Source: Rotaria macrura
Taxonomy: Eukaryota; Rotifera; Eurotatoria; Philodinida; Philodinidae
DNA length: 64,000 nt
Reading direction: 5' to 3'
Assembly: GCA_900239685.1 (NCBI GenBank)
Contig: OENT01000449.1
Coordinates: 51,254 to 115,253 of the forward strand
In this document: positions 1-11,419 of the stretch, piece after piece
Layout of the letters: every line of letters begins with the position of its first letter
How positions within the stretch are numbered: the first letter of the stretch is position 1
Translations under genes and position numbers: made by a program
The notes under the pieces: model-generated
Seen by the model: only the letters and a program-made list of their open reading frames with translations
Databases searched by the model: none
What the model was told of the DNA's origin: nothing

Positions 1-566
1 GTGCCATAAAAATTGGGGAAGTGAAATGTGCCGATTTTTCTTTACCATCTCATCTTCATAGATACAGCTATAGGATTCCTTAATAAAATTGAACTTTTGA
101 TTTTTACTGAGAATCTTTTATTCTTTTCTGAATATTTAATTTAATGAGAGAAAAGGAAATATCTTTTCATTTTCTATGTGAAAGAGCAGATAAAGCAATT
201 GAGAATGCAATAAGTTCTTAAACGAGTTGCATATCTTAATCGAGAACACAAGAAAAATGAATGTAGGAATACTGATAAAATAAGTCAGTGATGGAAATAA
301 TATGCATCAAGTATTGAATGTATATTTTTGTTTTTCTTACTAAAGTTTTGTTCTTTACGAAAATGATTAAAATTTGATAACTTGATCTAGATAACTTGCG
401 CCATCTGATGGGCTATTAAACAGGATTGGATGACTAATATTTGCTTTTGTTTTTGAGAGTATTGAAAAGAACGAGAAAGAACATCTGTTTCTTTCATTAT
501 CAGATGTTCAACTTTTTCGCATGAACATCTGTATACTGTTCAAGTTTTCTTCATTGAGCCTACGCC
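1..566. other. Intergenic, no gene seen
   Basis: AT-rich sequence with only short open frames. I see no recognisable domain, repeat or RNA before the tRNA gene. Confidence 0.5.
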
Positions 567-639
567 GCCGCGGTGGCTCAGTCGGTAGAGCGTCAGTCTC
601 ATAATCTGAAGGCCGTGAGTTCGATCCTCACCCGGGGCA
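567..639 (+). tRNA. tRNA-Met (CAT), elongator type
   Basis: The 73-nt cloverleaf reads directly from the sequence. Acceptor 567-573 pairs with 632-638, the D arm is 576-591, the anticodon arm 593-609 has loop CTCATAA, the T arm is 615-631 (GTGAG / TTCGATC / CTCAC), and the discriminator base is A639. The anticodon CAT is at 600-602. The anticodon and T arms match the usual eukaryotic elongator tRNA-Met, including its T-T closure of the anticodon stem. There is no intron, and no encoded CCA. One oddity is a G570-G635 mismatch in the acceptor stem. This could be tolerated, or it could mean a slightly decayed copy. A run of T follows a short way downstream and could serve as the Pol III terminator. 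Confidence 0.95.
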
Positions 640-3050
640 TTCATTTTTCTTTTTTCTACAATTATTATATTGAAATGATTATTACCATTCATTTTTTCTT
701 TCCGTTCATTAAAAAAAGTGCCCAGAGAAATTTAGAAGTTACTTTCCCTCCCTTTTTTTTCAATTGATCACTCCTTACTGAACGTCACATTTGTAAAATC
801 TTTAGTCATCTATAAAATATTCAGACATTGATAGTTTGTCATGTGATAATGGAGTTACTCTTAAAGCATCAATTTATATGTATATGTCACAGTTGATTCT
901 AAAATTCAGTTGCCTTTTAAAGGTAACTGTTTGTCGTTAAAATAAATAATCATCAACTTCTTATTGGTATAATAAATGAAATTGTGTTCAATAGACTAGG
1001 TTGAGATAAAGAAATGAACCTTCAAGAAAAACATAAGGTGTGGATGTGGGTGTGTGACTTTTCTTCGTTGGCCACACCTACACCCTATTATCAGTTTCTC
1101 TACTACTGTAGTCGTAGAAAGTTTTCTTCTTGATGTGCATTGATCAGAGACATTAATAAAAAAAACTTCACCAATTTAAGTGGTATCTGAGCATGAAGGT
1201 GTTTAACCTAAATTGGGAAAGCAGATTTAAATGCACTAAACACAATTTGATTATAGCTTACTTCATCCCATGTTTTTTATCTCTCTCCAGATGTCCAACA
1301 GATAAATGATATTCACTTCAGTGTTTCAAATAGATTTTCATACTTTACCATTGGTAATTTTCATTTTGTTGAATACAGCACAGGTTGATCATTAAATTTA
1401 ACACAAGTGAAAAATGTTTTGCCCAAAAATTGCATTGATGATAGTACTTGGTTTCACTTGAGAGTACTTGTACAATTTTTTCATGTTAGTTAGCTGTTAT
1501 CAAAGTACATTCGCCTGTCGTTTAGCATTCAAGTTATTTAAATAAGCATCTAGCTTTGAGAAGAAAGCCACTTTCATTATTAAATGAAATGATGGTTTGA
1601 TGTATGGTAAATAATTCTTTGTTAACTGCAGACCGAAAAGTTTCCATCAGTTAAAAGACATTTATTATCTATTAGTGCATAATAACTTTACGACTAAACA
1701 TTTCAAAGTCAACTAGCTCCATCCTAGTTGACTCTTCAATTTTAGAGACAACTAGTTGCCTTTTAAAGGCAGCTGAATTTTAGAGTTAACTCCAACGTAT
1801 AAATGTCTTTGATGATATAAATGTTCTTGATAACATAATTCATACGGATAAAAACCGCTTCCTACAATATCGATGTGTACAACGTCACGATCTCTATTGT
1901 GATCATTACTTTCCCAGCTCTATGCTTTTCCTTTTAAAAACATTTCTCATATTCAGAAAAATAAATTCCTGTTCACTATCATTAGTCCGAACCATGCTGT
2001 TTTAATAGTTACCAATTGGATATGTGGCTAAACAATAAATAGAATGATTTTTTCACAATCAACAAATCGTTTTCAAAAGGTACTCACAAAGCAGATGGTA
2101 CATATAAAAGAGTGAATTGAGTTACAGTCAGAGCAAATTCAACTCTGTAGAAAAAGTACATCTCAATCTTGCTTTGCCGAAGAGTCGAACTTCAAGTCAT
2201 AATTAATGTTGCGAAGTTTAGTAAAGTTATGAGTGTGGGTTTTTTAATCTTCTTGTTGACATTTACATTTATTCCTGAAAACACTATTGATTTGGTAGTT
2301 TTATTTAGGATGTATCAGATAAGCGATAAAGCACACATTGAATTACATTGTTTTCAAGAGTAACTAATGTAAAAAAAAGTACAGAAAACGTTGGCTCACA
2401 AAAAATATGCTTATCTATTCTTATTGGTGTTGATAATCTTAATTTCAATCATAAATAAGAATAAGGTTGATAGTAACAGTATTAAACTCTAAATTACGAG
2501 AAAATCTTATCAAATATCGATAATTCAATTTGTTTCGTCCGTTTTCCTAAGGAAAGTTTTTTTCTGAATGCTTGAGCTACTCGTAAAAGAAAATCTCCAT
2601 AATGAGGAGATACATATTCATACTGAAATGATCCCAAGTGACAAAGTTACAGAAACATGTCTTATTATGCAAAGAACATGTTTCGATAGGCACAAAGCTT
2701 TTCTTACGCTAGAGAAAATAAAAAGCTCGATCTTATTTGTCGTCTTTCTCTTTTGATATCTAATTGCCGTGCTTTTCATGTTGTTTGCTTAATTATTCCA
2801 CAAATGGCAAGATTCATTTTTAGTATCAATTGATGTTTTATATAAGCTTACTCTGGTAGTGTTAGATTGTGATAAAGATCCGCAAGTTATTTGATTAATT
2901 GATTTGGAGAAAATTTTTACTATTGTAAAACGTCCTTTGATTAGAGGTGATCATGCACTTCTTGAAAACGTTTTTCTAATAAGCAGCCTTTTGCAAGAAA
3001 AATAAAATGCATAAGACTATTCTACTACTTATGTTTTGTGAAACAGGATC
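640..3050. other. Intergenic, no gene seen
   Basis: About 2.4 kb of AT-rich DNA. The short open frames look random. The one notable item is a G-rich/C-rich foldback at 1037-1084. Confidence 0.5.
1037..1084. repeat. Short G-rich/C-rich foldback, telomere-like
   Basis: TGTGGATGTGGGTGTGTG at about 1039-1056 faces the imperfect complement CCACACCTACACCC at about 1072-1084, separated by roughly 15 nt. The G-rich side contains TGTGGG-like hexamers, which as I recall is the telomeric unit reported for a bdelloid rotifer. Related motifs occur near 60.4, 60.76 and 61.45 kb. Confidence 0.45.
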
Positions 3051-3051
3051 T

Positions 3052-3092
3052 CAAAGGAGTGTTGGAGTGTAAATAGACAGAAACTTCCACCC
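3052..3092. repeat. Dispersed repeat segment, also at 7662-7700
   Basis: About 40 nt containing AAAGGAGTGTT, AGTGT, AGAAA and CACCC, followed by a C-rich tract. It aligns along its length with 7662-7700, which is also followed by a C-rich tract. This suggests two copies of one degenerate mobile-element terminus. Confidence 0.5.
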
Positions 3093-3114
3093 TCTCCGTC
3101 CCCCTCCCACACAC

Positions 3115-3845
3115 TGTCCTAGGCAAACATCTTGTAAGCAAGATCTTGGGTACATATAAGGGAACAGATCTTGAAAATTTAAGTACAAGATAATACGGTT
3201 ATCTTGGGCACAGATATGTAAGATCTTAGACATGAATCCATAATATGTTGGGTACGTACTAGAATAAAACTTGTTGCATGTGTCGTGAGATGCGACACTA
3301 TGTATGACACATTCTGAAAACATGTTCCGAACCTATCATGCAGCGCTTTTTAAATTTTTCTGTGAAAAACTATCATGGTATTTTTTTAATTTATTTTTTC
3401 TCTTCCAAACAATCCAAGCAAGTCAGATGTTGGGACTCGACTATAGCTTTAGGTTGGTCGCATCACCGTCAGACCACTTTAGGATAACCATCTCCCTATC
3501 ATGGATCGAGATTTGCATGTTCTCGAATAATTAATAATCGAGAAATAGTATTGAAAAAACTATTTTGAAAATGGATGTTTCCTACGGTCAATCATGCTTT
3601 TTATATACGACTGCATATGTATAACAAAACAGCGAATGATTAATAGTCAGCATGCAAATATCCGAAGGATATCGGTTTTTTTCTCAAGATCTTGTGAGAA
3701 GATAATAGAAACCGATATCTTTTCCATGATCTTGCCGCGATCTCAGGTACTGATATATCTGATACAACCAAGATATATTCATACAAAGTATCTTTTCAAG
3801 ATCTTGTTTACAAGATGTTCTACTAGGGAGACATTGCCAGACGGA
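3115..3845. repeat. Degenerate long inverted repeat with AGATCTTG motifs
   Basis: Left-arm sequence near 3125-3155 contains AACATCTTGTAAGCAAG. Its inverted counterpart AACATCTTGTAAACAAG lies on the other strand near 3800-3825. Outer flanks still match in patches (CCGTC, TAG). The interior is full of AGATCTTG and its variants on both strands. This reads as an old foldback element about 0.7 kb long. I could not identify target-site duplications. Confidence 0.5.
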
Positions 3846-3849
3846 TTCC

Positions 3850-4400
3850 AGAAGTATCACATATTATGAAAGACAATCTAATGAAGAACTAGTGATTGTA
3901 GGTCATTAAAATCGCATGAAAACATATCAATAGCTTGCTTTCTGATGTTTTAATTACCTAAAGTTAGAGATTAAACGGTTCCAAAGATATATGGAATAAA
4001 CCAGCTTTACAGTCCTTAATAATAGCAGATAAATCTTGTTTCAGCTTGTTAACTCCAAAGATGATTGCACTAGCAGCTTTTTGTGATTGATCGTTTCGAA
4101 GTGTCACAGAGTTAGCAAATTTTGACCACTGTAAAGAAAAATCATAACAAGAGATTGATTGTCATCTACTGTATATCTGAGCAATCATATTTGTTTTTTG
4201 TTGCTTCTTCTTCGCTTTCGATACGATTTCCTTAAGCGTTATGGTGATCTTGGAAATTATTTACGGTATAATAAAAAGTAATGCTGAGCATGAACTGCGT
4301 AGGTCATAGCATAACTGAAGATTTGTCTAGTGATAAATATGTACACATATGTGTAGATCTATACAAAAACGAATTTTACGATTGGTGAAGTCTCTTCACT
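3850..4400. other. Intergenic, no gene seen
   Basis: No gene or clear repeat recognised between the inverted repeat and the hAT-like element. Confidence 0.5.
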
Positions 4401-4408
4401 TTTCAATT

Positions 4409-5427
4409 TAGAGTACTGCATGGGTATAAGTTTTCGTACCCGTACCAGAGCCTAAAAAAGATTCGTTATCCGTACTCTAGGCGTACCTGCCCTCTACTCT
4501 CCATGATGATTGAAAATGTAAGTTAGTATTTTATTTAGCTTGATTAAAAAAGAATGAAATAACAATCTTTTTGTGATTATCACAAACAGTTTCGAAGATA
4601 TTCAAGCGCATATAAAGAATCAGGACTCAATAGTTGTCTAAGATTCTACCGTTCACAGAGTCTCGCTAAATATTCTTTCGCTAGTTGCTGAACTAACTCT
4701 CCCCCATCCTAGAATAAAAGGCTACCCCAAGAAAAAGTTCACCAAACGTAATAGTAGACTACAGGATCTCCAGACAATTTTTTCAGAAATCCACTGGATT
4801 TTCATGCTCTAGCACTAAAACACCTGATGTTTCAGTAGAAAATCTGACTTTTCAGTAAAAAACTGTTTTCTTTTGTAAAACACTCAAGGTTTTTTGAAAA
4901 AAAAGACTTTTTCCTTGTAAAAAAGTGGTTTTCCAGTGGTTAACTGCTAAAAATGCCTGTTTGAATGTGAGAAAAAATTTTAAAACCCTTAACTTCCTCG
5001 GTAAATCCTCACTAAAATATAGCCCACAAAAGTAGGCCATCCTCGGAGGAGTAATATAAATTTTCATAATAGAAGGGCATGGCCTTTTATTCTGGGGAGG
5101 GGTTCAGTGGGAATGTACAATAACGCCATAGTCAAACGCGATATCGTTTTATAAATAAAAGTGAATCATTTTGTTACCACTACAATATGTCAGTATATTT
5201 TGAAAAAAATGAATTTCTTTTTCACGTAATCAGTTACTTCAACAAATTGATCAGAACCTGCATCATCTGGTGCATCATTATCTTTTCCACAAAATGATCT
5301 TGATGCATCATCAGCAGTCAATTCATCACTTGTATCTGTTAAATACATACTCGTACTCTGCCCGTACCCATGAATATTGTACGCGTACCGGAGTACTGGT
5401 ACAAGAACCGCGGGTTTTAGTGCTCTA
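4409..5427. mobile_element. Non-autonomous hAT-like DNA element (1019 bp)
   Basis: The element is flanked by the perfect 8-bp direct repeat TTTCAATT at 4401-4408 and 5428-5435. Its ends are inverted: TAGAGTACT on the left and, read inward on the other strand, TAGAGCACT on the right. Subterminal regions on both sides are rich in GTACC/GGTAC motifs (about 4425-4490 and 5345-5405). An 8-bp duplication with short TA-starting inverted ends is the signature of the hAT superfamily. The interior has no recognisable transposase; the only longer open frame, around 4852-5067, looks random. This is a deletion derivative or MITE-class copy. Confidence 0.75.
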
Positions 5428-5435
5428 TTTCAATT

Positions 5436-7250
5436 CCAGTTAATATAAGTCACGATTGAATCGTGTATCAAGAAATATCATGTGTATTTTCAATGAAGAA
5501 AATCAAGTATGATCACTTCAGTATACGTAGAATACAATAAGATCACATAAAGCATGTACTATCATTGACAGTATATCATACTATGAAACATAACATTTGA
5601 ATGTGCATTACCATAGTCATATCTAGGACGGCAACGATGAGGCGACATTCAATAAGAATCCAGTATCGATGGCTAGTTCTCTCTTATCGTTTTCTGATTG
5701 AACTGTTGAAATATTTGTGCATCGAAAACGACGGTGTTAAATGTACTCGCATAGTCTTTTGTAGAGACTCAAATGCATTTTATTTTTTGATTCGGATTCG
5801 ATGGGATACTATTGATAAATCGTGTCTGGAGTATAAAAAATCGATTAGATCTAGTTCGATACTATCGTCAAGATCACAATGTCACAAAATATGATTATAA
5901 CTGCATCAATTATTTATGTAGTGCACTGCTTTTTATTCAATTTCTTCCCCATGGTTATTTAAGGTTTCGCTCAAAACGGCATAAAGTTTGTGCAAGGGAT
6001 TCGATTTAGTCCGTTGTCGATCTTAAAATCAATGGCAAGACGCTTGAATCACACCTGACGCAACGTTGAATCCAGCTGACATCAACATTTTTGGACAAAG
6101 ATGTAAACAATAATAAAAAGACGAATAGAGATAACCTGATATTGTTCCTACAAGTGATGTTAATAGAACAGGATTTGACATCCTCTGCATATTACAGTAA
6201 AGCAAGGAAGCCATACATTTATCTTGATGATTGAGTTAGGTTTCTGATCGCAGTAAAGTGTAGATACTTGAAAGTGAAGTCAGCATCTACATAATTTCAC
6301 CTTTTGATTTTCAGTGACACTTATTTCTATAATAAAAAATATCTATGCTGAGGTTTTTATAATCAATAACACTGTTCAAGAATTTGTGTTAAAAAAATCA
6401 TTATCTACGTTGTATTAGTTGAAAGTGAGATGCTCATATAATATTTCTAGAAGCCAAATTCAAGAAACAGGCACTTAATTTTGTGAAACACTTGGCGATT
6501 TTTCAGTTTTCCTTCAGATAAAAAGAGAAGACTAGAGTTGCTCCATAAAAATCTAATTATAAGAAATACTTATGATCTTACTAGTAATTCATTCATCTTT
6601 CATTAGAAATTGATAATTCAAGAGCATTAGAAACGTATTGTTCTTCATTTCGTTTGATTTTAGCACAAAATATCATTTTTATTGTTGCTAGATAATAGTC
6701 CAATGTGAATTTTCATATGAGGACATCTTGTGATAGAAAGTCATCTATTTATGATTTATGATAACAGTTGACATATTGTAACTTGCTGGATCGATTGTGA
6801 GCATAGAAAAAAACTCAAATCACCGTTATGATGGTTGACAGATCCCATTGAATAAGTGTTACATACCGCTTCACAGTAAAAGATTCGTTTTACCAGCATG
6901 ACAATCATAGAAAAAGATATTTAAAAGATTGTTTTGCACGAGTCGGACCTTTTTTTATTTCGTTGAAATTATAAAGCAAACTAGTGTGGACTTATCATAA
7001 CGACATCAAGAGAAAAGTAACAATTCAGAAGAAGTCACAATTAGATTGATATAAGATTAAAAAAGTATATTTCTTTGTAACATCCTCTTTAATATGCTTG
7101 AGTAACTGTTTACTTAATGCGTCACTTTGAAAATATTTTATTCAAATCAAGCACGGATGTTCGGTAATTAGGACCAACTTCATTCATTAAGATGTCTTAT
7201 TTAAGGCATGTTCTAGATTTATCTGACGTGCTACTTAATGCCCTGTGTTG
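5436..7250. other. Intergenic, no gene seen
   Basis: Open frames between 5.6 and 6.2 kb lack recognisable domains and plausible splice context, so I treat them as chance. Confidence 0.5.
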
Positions 7251-7252
7251 CT

Positions 7253-7660
7253 TCCCATGTAGCCGATAACGAACAAATAATTCAAAAATGACACATTATT
7301 TAACATTATTTGCCAAAAGACAGCATATAATTAATTGCAATTCATTATTTCTTTAATTTCCTTTGAAAATCAAAGCATTTCAATGCATTATTCTAGAATA
7401 ATGTAGAAATAAGAAATAATGCATTGAAAATCAATGCAATTCAATGCATTATTGCTGAATAATGTTGTAATAGAAAAAACTGGGCTGACAGTCACTTCAT
7501 TTCAATGCATTATTCTGGCACAACGTTGAAATTCGAAATAAAGCATTGAAAATCAATGTATTTCAATGCATTATGGTTGAATAATATTGTGATAGGAAAA
7601 AATGGATTGGCTGTCAATGCATTTCAATGCATTATCTCGGAATAATGTTGAAACACAACC
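7253..7660. repeat. Tandem array, 122-bp period, with AATGCATT palindromes
   Basis: Units begin with CATTTCAATGCATTAT at 7376, 7498 and 7620, an exact spacing of 122 nt, giving two full copies and a partial third. Each unit is internally palindromic around AATGCATT. The segment upstream starts CCATGTAGCC at 7254, resembling the ACCATGTAGCC end of the MITE at 27521-27897, which also has many TGCATT motifs. The array may therefore be the expanded core of a related element. No matching right end was found. Confidence 0.7.
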
Positions 7661-7661
7661 T

Positions 7662-7700
7662 GAAAGGAGTGTTCAAGTGTTTAGGGTAGAAATTTGCACC
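7662..7700. repeat. Second copy of the dispersed segment at 3052-3092
   Basis: Shares AAAGGAGTGTT, AGTGT, AGAAA and CACCC in order with 3052-3092 and is likewise followed by a C-run, here nearly pure. Confidence 0.5.
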
Positions 7701-7714
7701 CCCGCCCCCCCCCC

Positions 7715-7830
7715 AGACCGTTGCCGACAGGTGGTTTCACCATCACAGACCCCTACTGACATGTGGTTTCACCATCACAGACCGCTACCAACAGGTGGCT
7801 CCCCTGTCGAAGACCGTTACTGAGAGGATT
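7715..7830. repeat. 32-bp minisatellite, about 3.6 copies
   Basis: AGACC starts units at 7715, 7747, 7779 and 7811, exactly 32 nt apart. The first three units share the core ACAnGTGG, and units 1 and 2 share TTTCACCATCAC. It directly follows a poly-C tract. A small open frame across it comes from the repeat period and is not evidence of a gene. Confidence 0.8.
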
Positions 7831-10112
7831 GAAGATCGTCGCAGAAGTGATAGACGGCCCCCAATGGCGTCACGGAACGTCATCGATCTTTGGTACAGGA
7901 TTACTGAATATATGTCACTAATTTCGGATGAGAGTAAATTAGCTCCTTCTTTATTCCAGATCTAGTAGGCCAGTGAGAAATAATGAGTAAATGGCTAGCA
8001 GGGTTCATGAAAGAAAGCAAGATTTCTGTGACTGTTAAAAGCAATTACATCGTGTTTCACATTTTTAATCCCGTAGGGATTGCGCTAACAGCTTTTATCC
8101 ATCAATGGTCAAAAAGTTGAATTCAAATGAAAAACGATTTCATTTTTTCACAGTTTGCAATTAGATTGTTCATATATTTTCAGGAACAATTTCTAAATTA
8201 TTTCTAGTTTTTAAGTTAATGCGGAATTTTTATATTTGTTGCCATTCGGTGTTGTATGAGTTTGATTATAACTTTGAAACTCTCTTCGATATACTGTCTT
8301 GAGTGTGAGTAGAAGCCTCTTCAATTCATAAATACATTATTCATAGTTCTCAGCAAACCATTGCCATACAATATTGATAATCGTTTATAAGGTGTTATTA
8401 ATCACACAAGTACTGTTGTGAAATTTTCAGTGTATGATCTGTTAAAAAATATCCCGAAGATTCAGTGTTCTTTCAAATAAGTGAGTAAACTTGAAAAATT
8501 AATCAGTAGCAAGTCACATCGACAGACATATGAAAGACTTAATGATATCACGATTGGTTCGGTCCAGTAAAAGACCCCAGTGTACACTTTATGTACCGTT
8601 TATTAAAAACAATGTATATCTAATGGATATTTTCACTCAGGTTGTATAAAAAAAAGCATTGACAAGACACAAACCAGTAAGATTGATTAAGTAAGATAAT
8701 GCTAATTTTACTTTTTCGATGAATGTTTCTTGGGACATGAAACTTGATCAACTGTAAAAATCGATCGAGTCGAGACGAGGAACTACTCGTCTCGATTAAT
8801 CTGACGACGGCATTTTATCAATGAAATACTGAAGATATTCTAAATCGATTGTAATTATCAAAATTATCGAAGAAAATTAGTCGAAAATAGACCATGTAGA
8901 CACTATAGAATAACCAGTACTCGTCCTTTTCATATTGACAAACATATGGATTCTGTTGAACATTTATCTACAAAAATCATTGAATATACTATATATACTG
9001 GTTTCGCCTTTCTTAGTAGTTCTTTTATAATTGAATTTTGTTCACCTAGTTTTCAATTGGACGTCTTGCCTAAAAACTACAAGAGGCCTCTTTTTTTCTT
9101 TACATAAGCACACAATTATCCGTGGCTCATTCAATATTATTGTTACCATATTCATGCGTCTTCTGCTGGTAACAATAGAGAGAAACCTTCTTCTCTCAAA
9201 AATGAGTTAAAAAGAACAATTCTTACAAAGAATAAAGATAAAGACAGACGAATATGTTGTATTCTTATTCATTATGATAAGAAACGTCGCATTTATGGAG
9301 TTCAACAAAGTTATTTTTGTTTTTGTCCGTCGGCATATACATTGAAAGTTGCAATTCTCAGTAGCGATGCTTCTGAGAATAAGAATTCACACAATACCGA
9401 TTCAAAGATGGAATGAAAATCTCGTGCATTTTTTATCGAATTTCAATTTGGAGAGAGGAACAGCTGTTGTGACGTTGATGAATTTTTGACACCATTCATA
9501 TCTTTTTGTCGTTTATAAAATCTAAAAAGCTTACGGTCAATGTCAATGCTTCATTTCATCTTAAATATTGTTCATCCAGAAACTGAACATGAAATATTTC
9601 CAGACGTTTATGATTGTTTGCCGTTGCTCTTGAAAATTGTATATATTAATGAGTACTACTCCATATTCTTTCGGATTGTGATGTAAGTGTGCTAGGATGC
9701 CGGGTATTCTTTCGAATAGTCATTGACGCTGACCATCTTCCTTATACCATAGATGGTCTAATATTGTATATTAGCAAGATCTGCCATGGTATGTAAGATA
9801 AATTTTGCATAGTAATAGGGATACAATACATCATTATCCAGCCATACTGTAATGTACTCTTATCATAAAGTGGAGCAAACACTAAGTTCCTGAAAACTTG
9901 GGCATATAGCAATATAAAGTTCACAGACATGCTGACCCTCACCATCACCACCACCTACGCTCAAGTGCAGCATTCCATTATATAAAGATCTCAAGTTATG
10001 AAAGAAAAGATAACTTTTAGATAGATAAGAACTGTTTGACGGAACCACTGAAGAAAATGTATAGTCAGTAGCAAAATTCATCTCGAATGGCACCATATAT
10101 TAGTAAAAATTT
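7831..10112. other. Intergenic, no gene seen
   Basis: No recognisable gene. A perfect 9-bp hairpin lies at 8771-8794 (CGAGACGAG, 6-nt loop, CTCGTCTCG). Overlapping minus-strand open frames at about 9.74-10.10 kb have no recognisable domain. Confidence 0.45.
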
Positions 10113-10182
10113 NNNNNNNNNNNNNNNNNNNNNNNNNNNNNNNNNNNNNNNNNNNNNNNNNNNNNNNNNNNNNNNNNNNNNN
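10113..10182. other. Assembly gap (70 N)
   Basis: A run of 70 undetermined bases. Its true length is unknown. A further single N sits at 56088 inside a foldback arm. Confidence 0.99.
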
Positions 10183-11419
10183 TATTTATAACTTTGATGA
10201 AACTCCTTACAATCAATACAATATTGTTTTTCAAAGACGAATCCTCTTGTTTATGTGATTTCCTCATGTGGCAAAGATCAATCAACTGAATTACTAGAAG
10301 AAAATTTGCTTGCATCGGAGGCTGACGAGTCAATTAATATATCTGCATTCATATAACTTACACATAGTTGATTTGTCTGCTGCGATGGCATTTGCATGTT
10401 AATAGAGGAATGCGACTCGGTTACAATTGACATTGACAACAATTTTTACTAATCACTGTGCGTGTATGATTGACAGTTTGTATGAACAGCAATATTTTAG
10501 CTAGCTGACTTATTGAAATATGGCCATACATTTCAAAATCTAGAAACGCAATCATTTAGTCGGATGTTCCAATGGCATCAATTGAAAATGATCACGAAGT
10601 AGATACTTCATTAGAATGATTGTCTCAAACATATTGGTGAGAACTCAATAAGTGAATATAAAGTTTATATGGCAGAAAAAATGACGGTGAATATACTATT
10701 TATTATCTTAAAATCTATAATAAGTTAACTGTCTGAAAACTCCTGATTTCAGTTTTTAACTCACAAGTCTGATGCTTTGAACCCGTATATTTACTTGTTT
10801 GATATTTTCTGGCTTGAATACAGTAGACTTGGTTGTTTGCGTCTAGCGAAGATGATGTGTTTGCATCGCAGAATTCAATTGATTCGTCTACTCTTTTCTT
10901 TCTGTTTCTCTTGAAAAGCCGATACCATAATCAGAGGACAGAAACTTGCAAAAAAAAACCATGTGCAGCTCCCTTAAACTTGACTCACTTCGAGCTATTT
11001 GTTGGAAAATTTAGCTTGTCGACTATACTTGTTTAAAACAACAAATTTACATACATCAATAGTCTATCTATAATAAAATAGGAGAGATTACAATAGTAAT
11101 TCCACGATTCTCATGTAATTTTTCAATTAAATTGATGGAAAAAAATTAGCAGTAAGCTCTGTAATCAGTTAAAGAGCAATGACATTCAAAAGTATCTGTC
11201 TTAATAAGATAGATTAATGGGCATTTATTTTTAAAATTTCTGAAATACACGCTAAAAGAGAAAAGAATTTGACCGATTCTTTAGAAGTTGAATGAAAGTG
11301 TTTCAACTTTTAGTGTTCTATGTTGTTGGTGTATTAGTTGTGGGCGATACTTGATTTGTCGATTATATAAGTGAAGAATCTTAAGTATAATACTGAGTTT
11401 TCGAGTTGAAGCTATAGAA
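10183..11419. other. Intergenic, no gene seen
   Basis: No coding signature recognised. The 3' flank of the protease gene on the minus strand falls here. Confidence 0.5.

Noticed and set aside
7602..7823. 73-codon open frame over the 7.7-kb repeats
   Set aside because: Its length follows from the 32-bp minisatellite and C-run. There is no domain or splice context.
9742..10096. Overlapping minus-strand open frames next to the assembly gap
   Set aside because: Two frames overlap, neither has a recognisable domain, and they end near undetermined bases.
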